A stretch of 64,000 nt of DNA from Iodobacter violaceini (GTDB lineage: Bacteria > Pseudomonadota > Gammaproteobacteria > Burkholderiales > Chitinibacteraceae), in assembly GCF_011601265.1 (NCBI RefSeq), contig NZ_JAAOLX010000006.1:62001-126000 (forward strand), written 5' to 3'. The translations under genes were made by a program, and so were the position numbers. Positions 35,590-42,939 of this stretch are shown in pieces (the stretch's first letter is position 1; every line of letters starts with the position of its first letter). The notes below the pieces were generated by a model. The model worked only from the letters and a program-made list of their open reading frames with translations. It was not told where the DNA came from and did no database searches.

Positions 35590-35898
35590 TTACTTTACCA
35601 ATTCAAACTGAATCACATAAAAATGATCCTGCCCCGGATAAATTTCTTTAATAAGCTGCTTCAATTCTGGCAAGCCCATATTCTCCTGTGCGGCATGCAA
35701 GGGGGTTAAATCCGCCCAATCGGTCTGCGTTACCGACAAAACCTGCACACGACAAAACCAGAGCCCTTCTTCCAAAGTGCTGACTTCCAGAATATCACCG
35801 GCCTGCACATTCGCTTCGCTGGAATCACGAATGGTGATGGTTTTGCGTTCTGCGAGAATATCGTCAACAAAACGCTTAAAAAAAGTAATCTTCTGCAT
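35590..35898 (-). CDS. yqfB: YqfB-type ASCH-domain N4-acetylcytidine amidohydrolase
   Basis: 102 residues, matching Escherichia coli YqfB in length and layout: ITFFKRFVDDILAERKTITIRD at the start, with the Lys and Thr proposed as catalytic, and HAAQENMGLPELKQLIKEIYPGQDHFYVIQFE at the end, containing the Glu. The E. coli enzyme hydrolyses N4-acetylcytidine to cytidine and acetate. The ASCH fold binds nucleosides or RNA. A GTGTAGTAAT half-site occurs upstream at about 35917-35926 on the minus strand. Confidence 0.88.
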   Translation of the reverse strand: MQKITFFKRFVDDILAERKTITIRDSSEANVQAGDILEVSTLEEGLWFCRVQVLSVTQTDWADLTPLHAAQENMGLPELKQLIKEIYPGQDHFYVIQFELVK

Positions 35899-36053
35899 AC
35901 CATTCTTCCCGGGAAATATTACTACACGCTATAAGCAAGAATAAAAACACTCGGCCAGGCCGTCATCTAAAGAAAAAAACATCAAACCACTTTTCGATCA
36001 AAGGCTTATAAACAGTCACTTTTGCAATGCCATGTAGATAATCACACAAAAGT

Positions 36054-36101
36054 GTAGTTGTACTACTTAAATTTACTCTATAAAATTCGTAGTAATACTA
36101 C
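36054..36101 (+). promoter_or_regulatory. Promoter flanked by two GTAGT/ACTAC operators
   Basis: Two inverted repeats, GTAGTTGTACTAC (36054-36066) and GTAGTAATACTAC (36089-36101), centred 35 bases apart. Between them a promoter-like pair can be read: TTGTAC (36058-36063), 17 bases, TAAAAT (36081-36086). The first repeat covers the -35 and the second the expected start site, the usual design for repression by a dimeric regulator. The regulator is unknown. Confidence 0.5.
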
Positions 36102-36119
36102 ATACATAAGAGATACACC

Positions 36120-36335
36120 ATGATCAGCCTGCTAGCCAGCCTTTATCACTTTTTCTTTTCCGCATCACACAATATTGCCATCAACACCCGTGTAAACCGC
36201 ATCGCCACGATTGATGGCTCAGAAAAAATTGACGGGCTGGTCATGAAAGTTGAGGGTGGCCGCGCTCGCGTATGCTGGAGCAAGGGCGAAAAAACCCAGG
36301 AAGACTTAAGAAACCTGGTCACCATTGTCGACTGA
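36120..36335 (+). CDS. Small protein of unknown function (71 residues)
   Basis: Not recognised. The first 18 residues are hydrophobic (MISLLASLYHFFFSASHN); no clear signal cleavage site, so it may be membrane-attached. The rest (INTRVNRIATIDGSEKIDGLVMKVEGGRARVCWSKGEKTQEDLRNLVTIVD) looks like a small beta-barrel: the pattern xVxxIxGxV and RARVxWSxGxxxxExLxxLxxV resembles SH3-like/KOW or YorP-like repeats. AAGAGAT precedes the ATG at 36120. It has its own promoter-operator region and terminator, so it is a single-gene unit. Confidence 0.75.
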   Translation: MISLLASLYHFFFSASHNIAINTRVNRIATIDGSEKIDGLVMKVEGGRARVCWSKGEKTQEDLRNLVTIVD

Positions 36336-36362
36336 TCAAAGCAGCACAACAATGGACAAATC

Positions 36363-36394
36363 AAAAAAGGCTGACCGGGATCAGCCTTTTTTTA
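36363..36394. terminator. Bidirectional terminator
   Basis: AAAAAGGCTGA / TCAGCCTTTTT stem with a CCGGGA loop (36363-36394). It serves the small plus-strand gene ending at 36335 and the convergent MFS gene, whose stop lies at its right edge. Confidence 0.88.
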
Positions 36395-37594
36395 TGAAAC
36401 TGCTTTAACCCGCTTCGCCATCCAGATGGCCAGCAAGCCAAATACACAGCTTAAATAGCCTACCCAATCAAAATTAATAATTCTGCCACTGCTGCTTTGC
36501 GTCATGATCGTACCTGCCAAAAGTGCGGCCACACCCGAGGCAAAATTTTGCGTTGCTGAATTAAACGCCATTAAACGCCCGCGCATTTGCGGTGCGGTGG
36601 CCCCTGTAACCATTGCCGTTGCAGGAATAAACCGCCCGCTTACAAAAACAAAAAATAGTGTGGAAAACAACAGCTGCCATGCCAGCGCTAAAGCAAATGT
36701 TTGCGTAACCAAAATCAGCGGCACAAAACTTGCAATCACCAGATAGCCAAGAATACGTGTGGGCGAATAGCGATCAATCAATCCGCCTATAAACGGCCTT
36801 GAAAATAAAGTAGCCACGCCCCCCAATAAATACATATAAACCAGCTCATGCGTCGTTAAGCCGGAATTACTGACCATGGTGGATGCGATATAGGGAATCA
36901 CGCAAAAACCCGATAAAGTCAGCAGGGCAGTTACACCGCAAGCCCACCAGTGATTAATATCAGCAAATAACTCTTTATATCCGGCAAGCAAACCCTGGGG
37001 TTCCTTTGTTAAATGGCCTTTAACGGCGGGCAGTAAATACCAGACACCGATCCATACCAGAACACACATCGCCGACAGCGCCACAAAAGGCATGCGCCAG
37101 TTAGAGTGTGCAGCAATAAATAAGCCCAGCGGCACGCCCGCCACTGCGGATATAGAAAAGCCCAGCATCACCCAGCTCATTGCCCAGCCCCGGCGCTCTG
37201 GCGGAATTAAATCCCCCACGATGGCAAAAATAATCGAGCCAATCACTCCGCCAAAAATACCTGCCAGGCCACGGGCCGCTAATAAACTATAAAAACCTGT
37301 CGCCGCCGAGCATGCCATCGTTGCCAGCACCAAGCCTGCGTAACACACCAGCAAAGCCTGCCGCCGGTCAAAGCGATCTGCTAAAGATGCCGCCAATAAT
37401 GAGGCCACGCCTGCTGCCAGCGAATACGCTGAAACTAAAAACCCAAACCGTGCCGTATCAATATGCATCTCGCGCATTAAATCGGGAGCAAGCGGCATCA
37501 GAATCATAAAATCTGCGATAGAGGTAAACATCACCAGCATTAAGACCAGAAGCATGGCCTGTGTACGGCGTTCCGGATTAAGCGATTTCAGCAT
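36392..37594 (-). CDS. Major facilitator superfamily efflux transporter
   Basis: 400 residues from the ATG at 37594 (AGGAAG nine bases upstream); a longer frame adds 38 soluble residues with no ribosome site and is rejected. Twelve helices; the loop motif between helices 2 and 3 is SLADRFDRRQALL, and RGLAGIFGGVIG fits the antiporter motif region of helix 5. It resembles the arabinose-efflux/drug-efflux group (YdhP/AraJ-like). Substrate unknown. Confidence 0.88.
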   Translation of the reverse strand: MLKSLNPERRTQAMLLVLMLVMFTSIADFMILMPLAPDLMREMHIDTARFGFLVSAYSLAAGVASLLAASLADRFDRRQALLVCYAGLVLATMACSAATGFYSLLAARGLAGIFGGVIGSIIFAIVGDLIPPERRGWAMSWVMLGFSISAVAGVPLGLFIAAHSNWRMPFVALSAMCVLVWIGVWYLLPAVKGHLTKEPQGLLAGYKELFADINHWWACGVTALLTLSGFCVIPYIASTMVSNSGLTTHELVYMYLLGGVATLFSRPFIGGLIDRYSPTRILGYLVIASFVPLILVTQTFALALAWQLLFSTLFFVFVSGRFIPATAMVTGATAPQMRGRLMAFNSATQNFASGVAALLAGTIMTQSSSGRIINFDWVGYLSCVFGLLAIWMAKRVKAVS

Positions 37595-37750
37595 GCAAAG
37601 CTTCCTAAAAATAGAGCGGAGTACTGGCCGGCCATTCCAGCAGGCAGGTTTCAGCCTGAATGGGAAAAAAATACTTTGAAGGGCTTGCTGCCCCTCAAGA
37701 AAAACCAAAACTCAGCCGATAAGTAATAAACAACTTTTGAGCACCTGGCC

Positions 37751-38464
37751 ATGAACCCGCTCTCTCTGCTGAATAATCGCACAATCCCGAATCCTTATAC
37801 GTCTTCCGCAGAAAGCAGCATCGCCCGCACGCAGGCCATTAAACCTGAAACCACAGTACAAAAAAGCAGCGATGCGCTGGCAAGCCGTGCCGAAAATTTA
37901 GGCAAAGCCACCACCGATTTAGCACAAAATCTAATGCAAGGTTTTGCCCAACAGCTTTTTGGCGACGCAGCCAAAGGCATGACTTTTCAGTTTGATCAGG
38001 CCGAGTTAAGCAGCTCATCCAACTTTGCCGCTGCAGCTCAGCAAAGCGCTGAAGGTGCCGCAGCGGGCTTCAGACTGGAAGACGCCAGCCACTTTAATGG
38101 TAAGGGTAAGCTATTTACCGCTGATGGCCGCCAGTTTGATTTTGAGATTGACGTTCGTTATCAATCTATTATTGAAGGGGCCAGCGCCAGCAGCATCCAG
38201 CCTGCCGCCGAAACTAAACCCACAAATACCCCCGCAGGCAATCTGAACACACAATTTGCAGACACCGCAGAAAACCTGTTGAAACGCTTAAGCAGCAAGC
38301 CTGAGCGCCAGCCATTTCAATTGCTCAAGCAGGGAGAAGATGGCAAATCACTGCTGAAGCTGCTGGGCGATATGAGCTTGCAACTGCTCAACCTGCCCGG
38401 CGGGCCACGCTATCTGGATTTAGGCCAGGACGCTGCAAAGCAAGGCTTTCAGGAACAGGCTTAA
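37751..38464 (+). CDS. Hypothetical protein, Ala/Ser/Gln-rich (237 residues)
   Basis: Not recognised with confidence. No signal peptide. The first 60 residues are low-complexity and disordered. A central beta-type block (FNGKGKLFTADGRQFDFEIDVRYQSIIEG, about 114-143) resembles the GxxxTADGRxFxF segments seen in some flagellar-associated or DUF5610-like proteins, only a weak similarity. The C-terminus (LLKQGEDGKSLLKLLGDMSLQLLNLPGGPRYLDL) is leucine-rich. It is followed by a convergent LysR gene only seven bases away. A link to flagella is a guess. Confidence 0.65.
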   Translation: MNPLSLLNNRTIPNPYTSSAESSIARTQAIKPETTVQKSSDALASRAENLGKATTDLAQNLMQGFAQQLFGDAAKGMTFQFDQAELSSSSNFAAAAQQSAEGAAAGFRLEDASHFNGKGKLFTADGRQFDFEIDVRYQSIIEGASASSIQPAAETKPTNTPAGNLNTQFADTAENLLKRLSSKPERQPFQLLKQGEDGKSLLKLLGDMSLQLLNLPGGPRYLDLGQDAAKQGFQEQA

Positions 38465-38471
38465 TACAAAG

Positions 38472-39383
38472 CTATTGCAAAAACTGATCCCAGCCTGGCT
38501 TGCTGCCAAAGCGCCCGGCCAGAAAATCTAAAAGGCTGCGCAAAATATTGGGCATATGCCGTCTTGAGGTATACAGCCCATAAATCCCCAGCTCATCAGA
38601 CTGATAATCCGGCAGTAAATGAACCAGCTCACCCGATTCTATATAGGGTGCTGCGCTGAAAGTGGGCTGATGCGCAATACCCGCCCCAGCCAGAGCCGCT
38701 TGTAAAATTACATTTGCATCATTCGCGCTAATCGCCCCGGTCACATTCACCAAAAAAGGCTCGCCATTTTTAGTAAAGCGCCAGCCATTTCTGCCAAAAA
38801 AAGCATGGCTTAAGCATTGATGCTGCAATAAGTCTTCCGGATGCAGGGGAGTGCCGTGCTTTGCCAGGTAGGCCGGTGTGGCACACACAACAGACCTGCA
38901 AATGCTTAATTTTCTGGCGATCAGATTGGGATCAACATCGTTGGTAATCCGAATCGCTAAATCAATCCGCTCCTCGACCAGATTGATGCTTCTGTCGCCC
39001 ACAATCAGCTCGACCTGGGTATCCGGGTACTGTGTAACAAAAGCCGCTGCAGCAGCCGCTAAATGCGATTGAGCAAAGGAATTGCTGCTCGCCACACGAA
39101 TCAAACCATGTGGCGCCGCGTTCAGATTATGCGTGATTCCCTGCACATCATCAGCCAGCTCCAGCATTTGCCTGCATCGCGGCAAAGCATCCTGCCCTGC
39201 GCTGCTCAGGCCTGTGCTGCGGGTGGAGCGGTGCAATAATCTCACCCCCAGCCACGCTTCCAGCTCAGCCAGATAGCGGGAAACCATGGCCCGCGACATA
39301 TCCAGTTTATCTGCAGCAGCCGTCAAGCTTCCCTGATCCACTACCTCAATAAACACCCGCATTGCGGTCAGCCTGTCCATCAT
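38472..39383 (-). CDS. LysR-family transcriptional regulator
   Basis: 303 residues from the ATG at 39383 (an adjacent ATG follows); the frame runs 34 codons further up but without family similarity. HTH at about 5-60 (FIEVVDQGSLTAAADKLDMSRAMVSRYLAELEAWLGVRLLHRSTRSTGLSSAG), then the effector domain with GLIRVASSNSFAQSHLAAAAAAF and DLAIRITNDVDPNLIARKL. It belongs to the DsdC/PgrR-like group of Proteobacteria. It is divergent from the metallo-beta-lactamase-fold gene at 39534, its likely target. Confidence 0.89.
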   Translation of the reverse strand: MMDRLTAMRVFIEVVDQGSLTAAADKLDMSRAMVSRYLAELEAWLGVRLLHRSTRSTGLSSAGQDALPRCRQMLELADDVQGITHNLNAAPHGLIRVASSNSFAQSHLAAAAAAFVTQYPDTQVELIVGDRSINLVEERIDLAIRITNDVDPNLIARKLSICRSVVCATPAYLAKHGTPLHPEDLLQHQCLSHAFFGRNGWRFTKNGEPFLVNVTGAISANDANVILQAALAGAGIAHQPTFSAAPYIESGELVHLLPDYQSDELGIYGLYTSRRHMPNILRSLLDFLAGRFGSKPGWDQFLQ

Positions 39384-39533
39384 CCTGGTAACAGCATGTG
39401 CTGCTCCTTTTGCAGATTGATCATCTGCTCGAATTATGCAACAAACTAACGCCTGATTTGGGCTTTTTCTGTGCCCGGTATACAACTAATCTAGCGTCCA
39501 TTGCAAAACCAAACACATTCAAGGAAACAAATC

Positions 39534-40412
39534 ATGCTTAAACCTGCTGCTGTTTTATCCACACTTGCTCTGTCTTTTGGCCTGATCGCCGCTGCTCAGG
39601 CCGCTGAAGCGCCTTTAAAACTTGAAGTTTATGCAAATCCTGATCCAAGCACCTTTGGTGTGGCCTCTACTCTGGTAACAGGTAAGACCGAAGCCATCCT
39701 GATTGATGCACAATTTACCCTCGCTGATGCCCACCGTGTTGTTGCCAATATTCTGGCCAGCGGCAAGAAACTAACCACTGTGTATATCAGCCACGGTGAC
39801 CCTGATTATTACTTCGGCCTTGAAGTGATCACACAGGCTTTCCCTGGCGTAAAAATTGTAGCCAGCGCCCCCACAGTGGCTCACATCAAGCAAACACTGC
39901 CAAAGAAAATGGCTTACTGGGGCCCGATCTTAGGAACAAACGCTCCTAAGCACCCGGTTGTTCCTGCGCTGTTATCAGGCAACACACTGACTGTGGATGG
40001 TGAAAAATTAGAAGTAGTTGGTCTGGATGACGATAATGCAGAGCACAGTTTTGTATGGATTCCATCGATCAAAACCATCGCTGGCGGCGTATCTGTATTT
40101 GGTAACTTCCACCTGTGGACTGCGGACGATGCATCTGTATCCAAGCGCGCACAATGGCTGAAAGTGATTGATAAAATGGAAAGCCTGAAGCCTGAAGTGG
40201 TTGTTCCAGGCCACTTTAAAGCCGGTACAACGTTCACTGTTGAGCATCTGCAATACAACCGTGACTACCTGAAAGCCTACGATCTTGAGCTGGCAAAAGC
40301 CAAAGACTCTGCAGCGCTGATTGCGGCCATGAAAAAACGCTATCCGGATGCCGGCCTTGGCATGGCGCTGGAAATTGGCGCAAAGGTCAACAAAGGCGAA
40401 ATGAAGTGGTAA
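39534..40412 (+). CDS. Exported metallo-beta-lactamase-fold protein with altered metal motif
   Basis: 292 residues from the ATG at 39534 (AAGGAAAC upstream). Signal peptide MLKPAAVLSTLALSFGLIAAAQA. The body is an MBL fold: STLVTGKTEAILIDAQF, VYISHGDPDYYFGLEV, and VVVPGHFKAG. The canonical HxHxDH reads H-G-D-P-D-Y, so the second and last His of the motif are missing, and a late His is kept. Metal binding may be partial or different. Relatives of this form often sit beside a LysR regulator, as here. Reaction unknown. Confidence 0.85.
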   Translation: MLKPAAVLSTLALSFGLIAAAQAAEAPLKLEVYANPDPSTFGVASTLVTGKTEAILIDAQFTLADAHRVVANILASGKKLTTVYISHGDPDYYFGLEVITQAFPGVKIVASAPTVAHIKQTLPKKMAYWGPILGTNAPKHPVVPALLSGNTLTVDGEKLEVVGLDDDNAEHSFVWIPSIKTIAGGVSVFGNFHLWTADDASVSKRAQWLKVIDKMESLKPEVVVPGHFKAGTTFTVEHLQYNRDYLKAYDLELAKAKDSAALIAAMKKRYPDAGLGMALEIGAKVNKGEMKW

Positions 40413-40432
40413 GTACTCACCTGATGTAAAAC

Positions 40433-40461
40433 AAAAGCCCGGAAATCTTCCGGGCTTTTTT
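40433..40461. terminator. Bidirectional terminator
   Basis: AAAAGCCCGGAA, ATC loop, TTCCGGGCTTTT. It lies between the convergent MBL-fold gene and the 126-residue gene, whose stop abuts it. Confidence 0.9.
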
Positions 40462-40463
40462 AT

Positions 40464-40844
40464 TTAATGATGCGCCAAAGGGCTTACTTCCCTGGGCTTT
40501 GCCGCAATCACAGCAGAATGCACGGCATCATCCTGCAGGCCATGCCAGAACACATGTGCAGCGACCGCATGGCTGTGATCATTAATTTGCTGCCATGCAC
40601 GCACCGCATCACTGGCAAGCTCAAACATCACAATAGAATGATGCTCTTCCAGCGCCTGCGCCACCGTAATCATGCCCGCATCACTCAAATAATCGATCAA
40701 AGCCCCCCGTGATTTAGTCGTTCGCTCATCCGTTGTATCGTAAGTCAGAAACAAAACTGCATCGCTTAACTGTGCAGATGCAACACGAATAAAATCAACC
40801 CGGGACAAAATACTCACCTTCCCACGCGGACTCTCGTTCTTCAT
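40464..40844 (-). CDS. Hypothetical protein (126 residues)
   Basis: Not recognised. The start has a strong AAGGAG ribosome site. No signal peptide. The pattern of alternating strand and helix (VLFLTYDTTDERTTKSRGALIDYLSDAG, then HSIVMFELASDAVRAWQQINDHSHAVAAHVFWHG) suggests a small alpha/beta or ferredoxin-like fold, as in YCII or antibiotic-biosynthesis monooxygenase-like domains, but no diagnostic motif is visible. It is a single gene between a terminator and the patatin-like gene, transcribed away from the latter. Confidence 0.7.
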   Translation of the reverse strand: MKNESPRGKVSILSRVDFIRVASAQLSDAVLFLTYDTTDERTTKSRGALIDYLSDAGMITVAQALEEHHSIVMFELASDAVRAWQQINDHSHAVAAHVFWHGLQDDAVHSAVIAAKPREVSPLAHH

Positions 40845-40976
40845 GATAAAACTCCTTCGCCTTAAGCATGGCCTTACTGTGTTCTAGCAGATAAAAATCT
40901 GCACACTGGCAAAGAAAGTGCATACTACTGCTAGCTTAAATGAGATAACGCAGTGCAACAAAGCGGAGTATTGTTT

Positions 40977-41027
40977 ATGCGTAAGCAAACTATTTATTGG
41001 GGAAAGCCATGGCGCGTACAGCATTAA
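40977..41027 (+). CDS. Possible 16-residue leader peptide overlapping the patatin-like start
   Basis: Reads MRKQTIYWGKPWRVQH and stops inside the next gene. It has a GCGGAG ribosome site eight bases before its ATG, better placed than that of the downstream gene, and overlaps the patatin start (41009) in another frame. It could couple translation of that gene. It is short and could be chance. Confidence 0.25.
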   Translation: MRKQTIYWGKPWRVQH

Positions 41028-42013
41028 TTATTAGTGGGGGTGCACCCAACTCCACCCTGATCGCAGGGGCCTTAGAAGCCTTTCACGAACTTGGGGTAAA
41101 GGTGGATGTTATCTCTACAGCGGGGGCCGGGGCACTGCTTGGCCTGATGTATATTGCTCCGAAGAACGGCGATGTTGTAAGCACACTGCGCGGCCTGAAA
41201 GAAATGGGCGTGGCAGATTTTATCTATCGCGCTTTCCCGGTGAACTTTAAAGTTTTTCATAAGCCTGGCCCCATGGCCGGGGCCTACCGCCAGGCGCTGG
41301 CGGCCAATCCATTACTGCAAATGATGCAGCAATGGCCAGCCAGCAATCCCTGGGCGCAAACATTAAAAGACGGAGCTGCTCTGGCCTTAGCCAGCGCCAG
41401 CCCCAGTGATTTAAGCAGCGATTCACTGGGCCTCTGTGCTCATGTACCCTTTGCCGAACAAATAATTGATTTTGAAGCACTGAAAAACAGCGATGCCCAT
41501 TTCTGGCTTAATGCCTATAACCTGAGCCAGCATCAAATGGAAAACTGGCCGCGCAGGCAAATTGATTTAAAGCATTTACAAGCCGCATTGTCTTTTCCCT
41601 ATCTTTATCCGCCTACCGAAATCAATGGCGATTTTTATATCGAAGGCGCAGCAATTGACTGCCTTAACTTTAAAGACCTGCGCAAAAATCACCCTGAATT
41701 AGAAGAAATCATTGTTTTTGATTTGCTGGGTGCGGAAAAATTACTCCGCAAACCCAAAGATTTATATGATGCATGGGTGATGTCTATCATTACCCCGCTG
41801 GTAGAAATTGCCCGGGACGATATTAAATTATTTGAAGCCCTGCATAGCGACGGCATTACCCTGCATAAAGTACCCTTAATTGATGCTATTGCAGAAAAAG
41901 ATCTGCCGGATGTATTTGACTGGTCCAGAAGCAATATGGACAGGCTCTATCAGACAGGATATCTGGCCGCAAAAAATTACGCTGCCGCTAAACTGGCACA
42001 CTTAATGAATTAA
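41009..42013 (+). CDS. Patatin-like protein with non-canonical catalytic motifs
   Basis: 334 residues from the ATG at 41009 (GGGGAAAGCC upstream). The patatin fold is recognisable: an oxyanion-loop region GGAPNSTLIAGALEAFHELG, a nucleophile-elbow region VISTAGAGALLG, and a late YIEGAAIDCLNF. In active patatins these read GGG, GxSxG and DGG/DGA. Here the position of the Ser is Gly if aligned on AGAL, and the Asp is Glu. The nearby Ser-Thr (ST of ISTAG) could be a substitute. It may be a non-hydrolytic protein or an enzyme with a shifted nucleophile. Cytoplasmic, no signal peptide. Its stop overlaps the convergent binding-protein gene by four bases. Confidence 0.78.
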   Translation: MARTALIISGGAPNSTLIAGALEAFHELGVKVDVISTAGAGALLGLMYIAPKNGDVVSTLRGLKEMGVADFIYRAFPVNFKVFHKPGPMAGAYRQALAANPLLQMMQQWPASNPWAQTLKDGAALALASASPSDLSSDSLGLCAHVPFAEQIIDFEALKNSDAHFWLNAYNLSQHQMENWPRRQIDLKHLQAALSFPYLYPPTEINGDFYIEGAAIDCLNFKDLRKNHPELEEIIVFDLLGAEKLLRKPKDLYDAWVMSIITPLVEIARDDIKLFEALHSDGITLHKVPLIDAIAEKDLPDVFDWSRSNMDRLYQTGYLAAKNYAAAKLAHLMN

Positions 42014-42798
42014 TATTTACTGGAAGTATTTAAATTAATAACTGTTCTTTTATTTAAATTAAGTTGCTTTACTTTAGGGAAAAGCAACTGATCGAAAAGG
42101 CGGCGTTGCAAACCACTTGCCAGCGCCGCCTGTAATGCTTTTTCAATCTGATTTCTGAGCTGGGGATAGCGCGGGGAAACATAAAAAACAAAATCGCGCT
42201 CGTAACTTAACAGCAAATCAGGCTCAATCTCTAAATCCGGATGTGCAGCCAAATCATCCAGAATCTCTATCGCACCACGCGGAAAATAATCGACATCCCG
42301 GTTACCTGCCGCCAAAAGCTTAAACAAGACTTGCCAATCACCAATTTGCTCATACACAGGCAATTGGTTTTCTTTCCAGACCATCACATCAAACCAGCCC
42401 TGAGCCATACCAGCGCGTTTATTCATAGCCTGCAAATCTGCCAGTGTTTTCACTCTGGAATAGGCTGCAGATTGCCCTTTTTTAATCAGCAATAAACGCT
42501 GGCCAATCAGGCCAAAGCTTAAAGGAATATCAACGCGTAAGAAACGCTTATCCCGCTCTGCTGTTTGTAAAAACCAGTGTACAGATAAATCACCGCCCTC
42601 TAATAGCTTATTGACACGAGCCACAGGCATTTCCGGCTCTGAAATGACATTGACCTTATGCCCTTCTGCCTGTAATGATTCCTGTAATAAACGATGATAA
42701 TACTGCTGCTGTTGATCACGCCGGTTCATTAAATGAAGATCAATCACTTCCGCATGTGCAAAGCTGACCAGAAATAAAAAGATACATGGCTTATACAT
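42010..42798 (-). CDS. Periplasmic substrate-binding-like protein (SBP family 3 fold)
   Basis: 262 residues from the ATG at 42798 with AAGG upstream. A short signal peptide (MYKPCIFLFLVSFAHA) leads into a two-lobed binding protein: LHLMNRRDQQQQYYHRLLQESLQAEG, GLIGQRLLLIKKGQ, RAGMAQGWFDVMVW and YFPRGAIEILDDLAAHPDL. This pattern is typical of the transporter-substrate-binding group that also forms input modules of sensor proteins, and no ABC genes adjoin it. It is divergent from a chemoreceptor 142 bases away, so a sensory role is plausible. Ligand unknown. Confidence 0.8.
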   Translation of the reverse strand: MYKPCIFLFLVSFAHAEVIDLHLMNRRDQQQQYYHRLLQESLQAEGHKVNVISEPEMPVARVNKLLEGGDLSVHWFLQTAERDKRFLRVDIPLSFGLIGQRLLLIKKGQSAAYSRVKTLADLQAMNKRAGMAQGWFDVMVWKENQLPVYEQIGDWQVLFKLLAAGNRDVDYFPRGAIEILDDLAAHPDLEIEPDLLLSYERDFVFYVSPRYPQLRNQIEKALQAALASGLQRRLFDQLLFPKVKQLNLNKRTVINLNTSSKY

Positions 42799-42939
42799 AA
42801 TCTTAGCCTTTAGCTGTCCTTGATTCATAATAGATGAATATTAAATAAAGCCAATAATCCTTTTAGCTGGCTATTAAGAAAATAAAGATAAAGAAAAGCC
42901 CAATCAAGCCTAATGTGCTAGTTCTGAATCAACGGTGGC

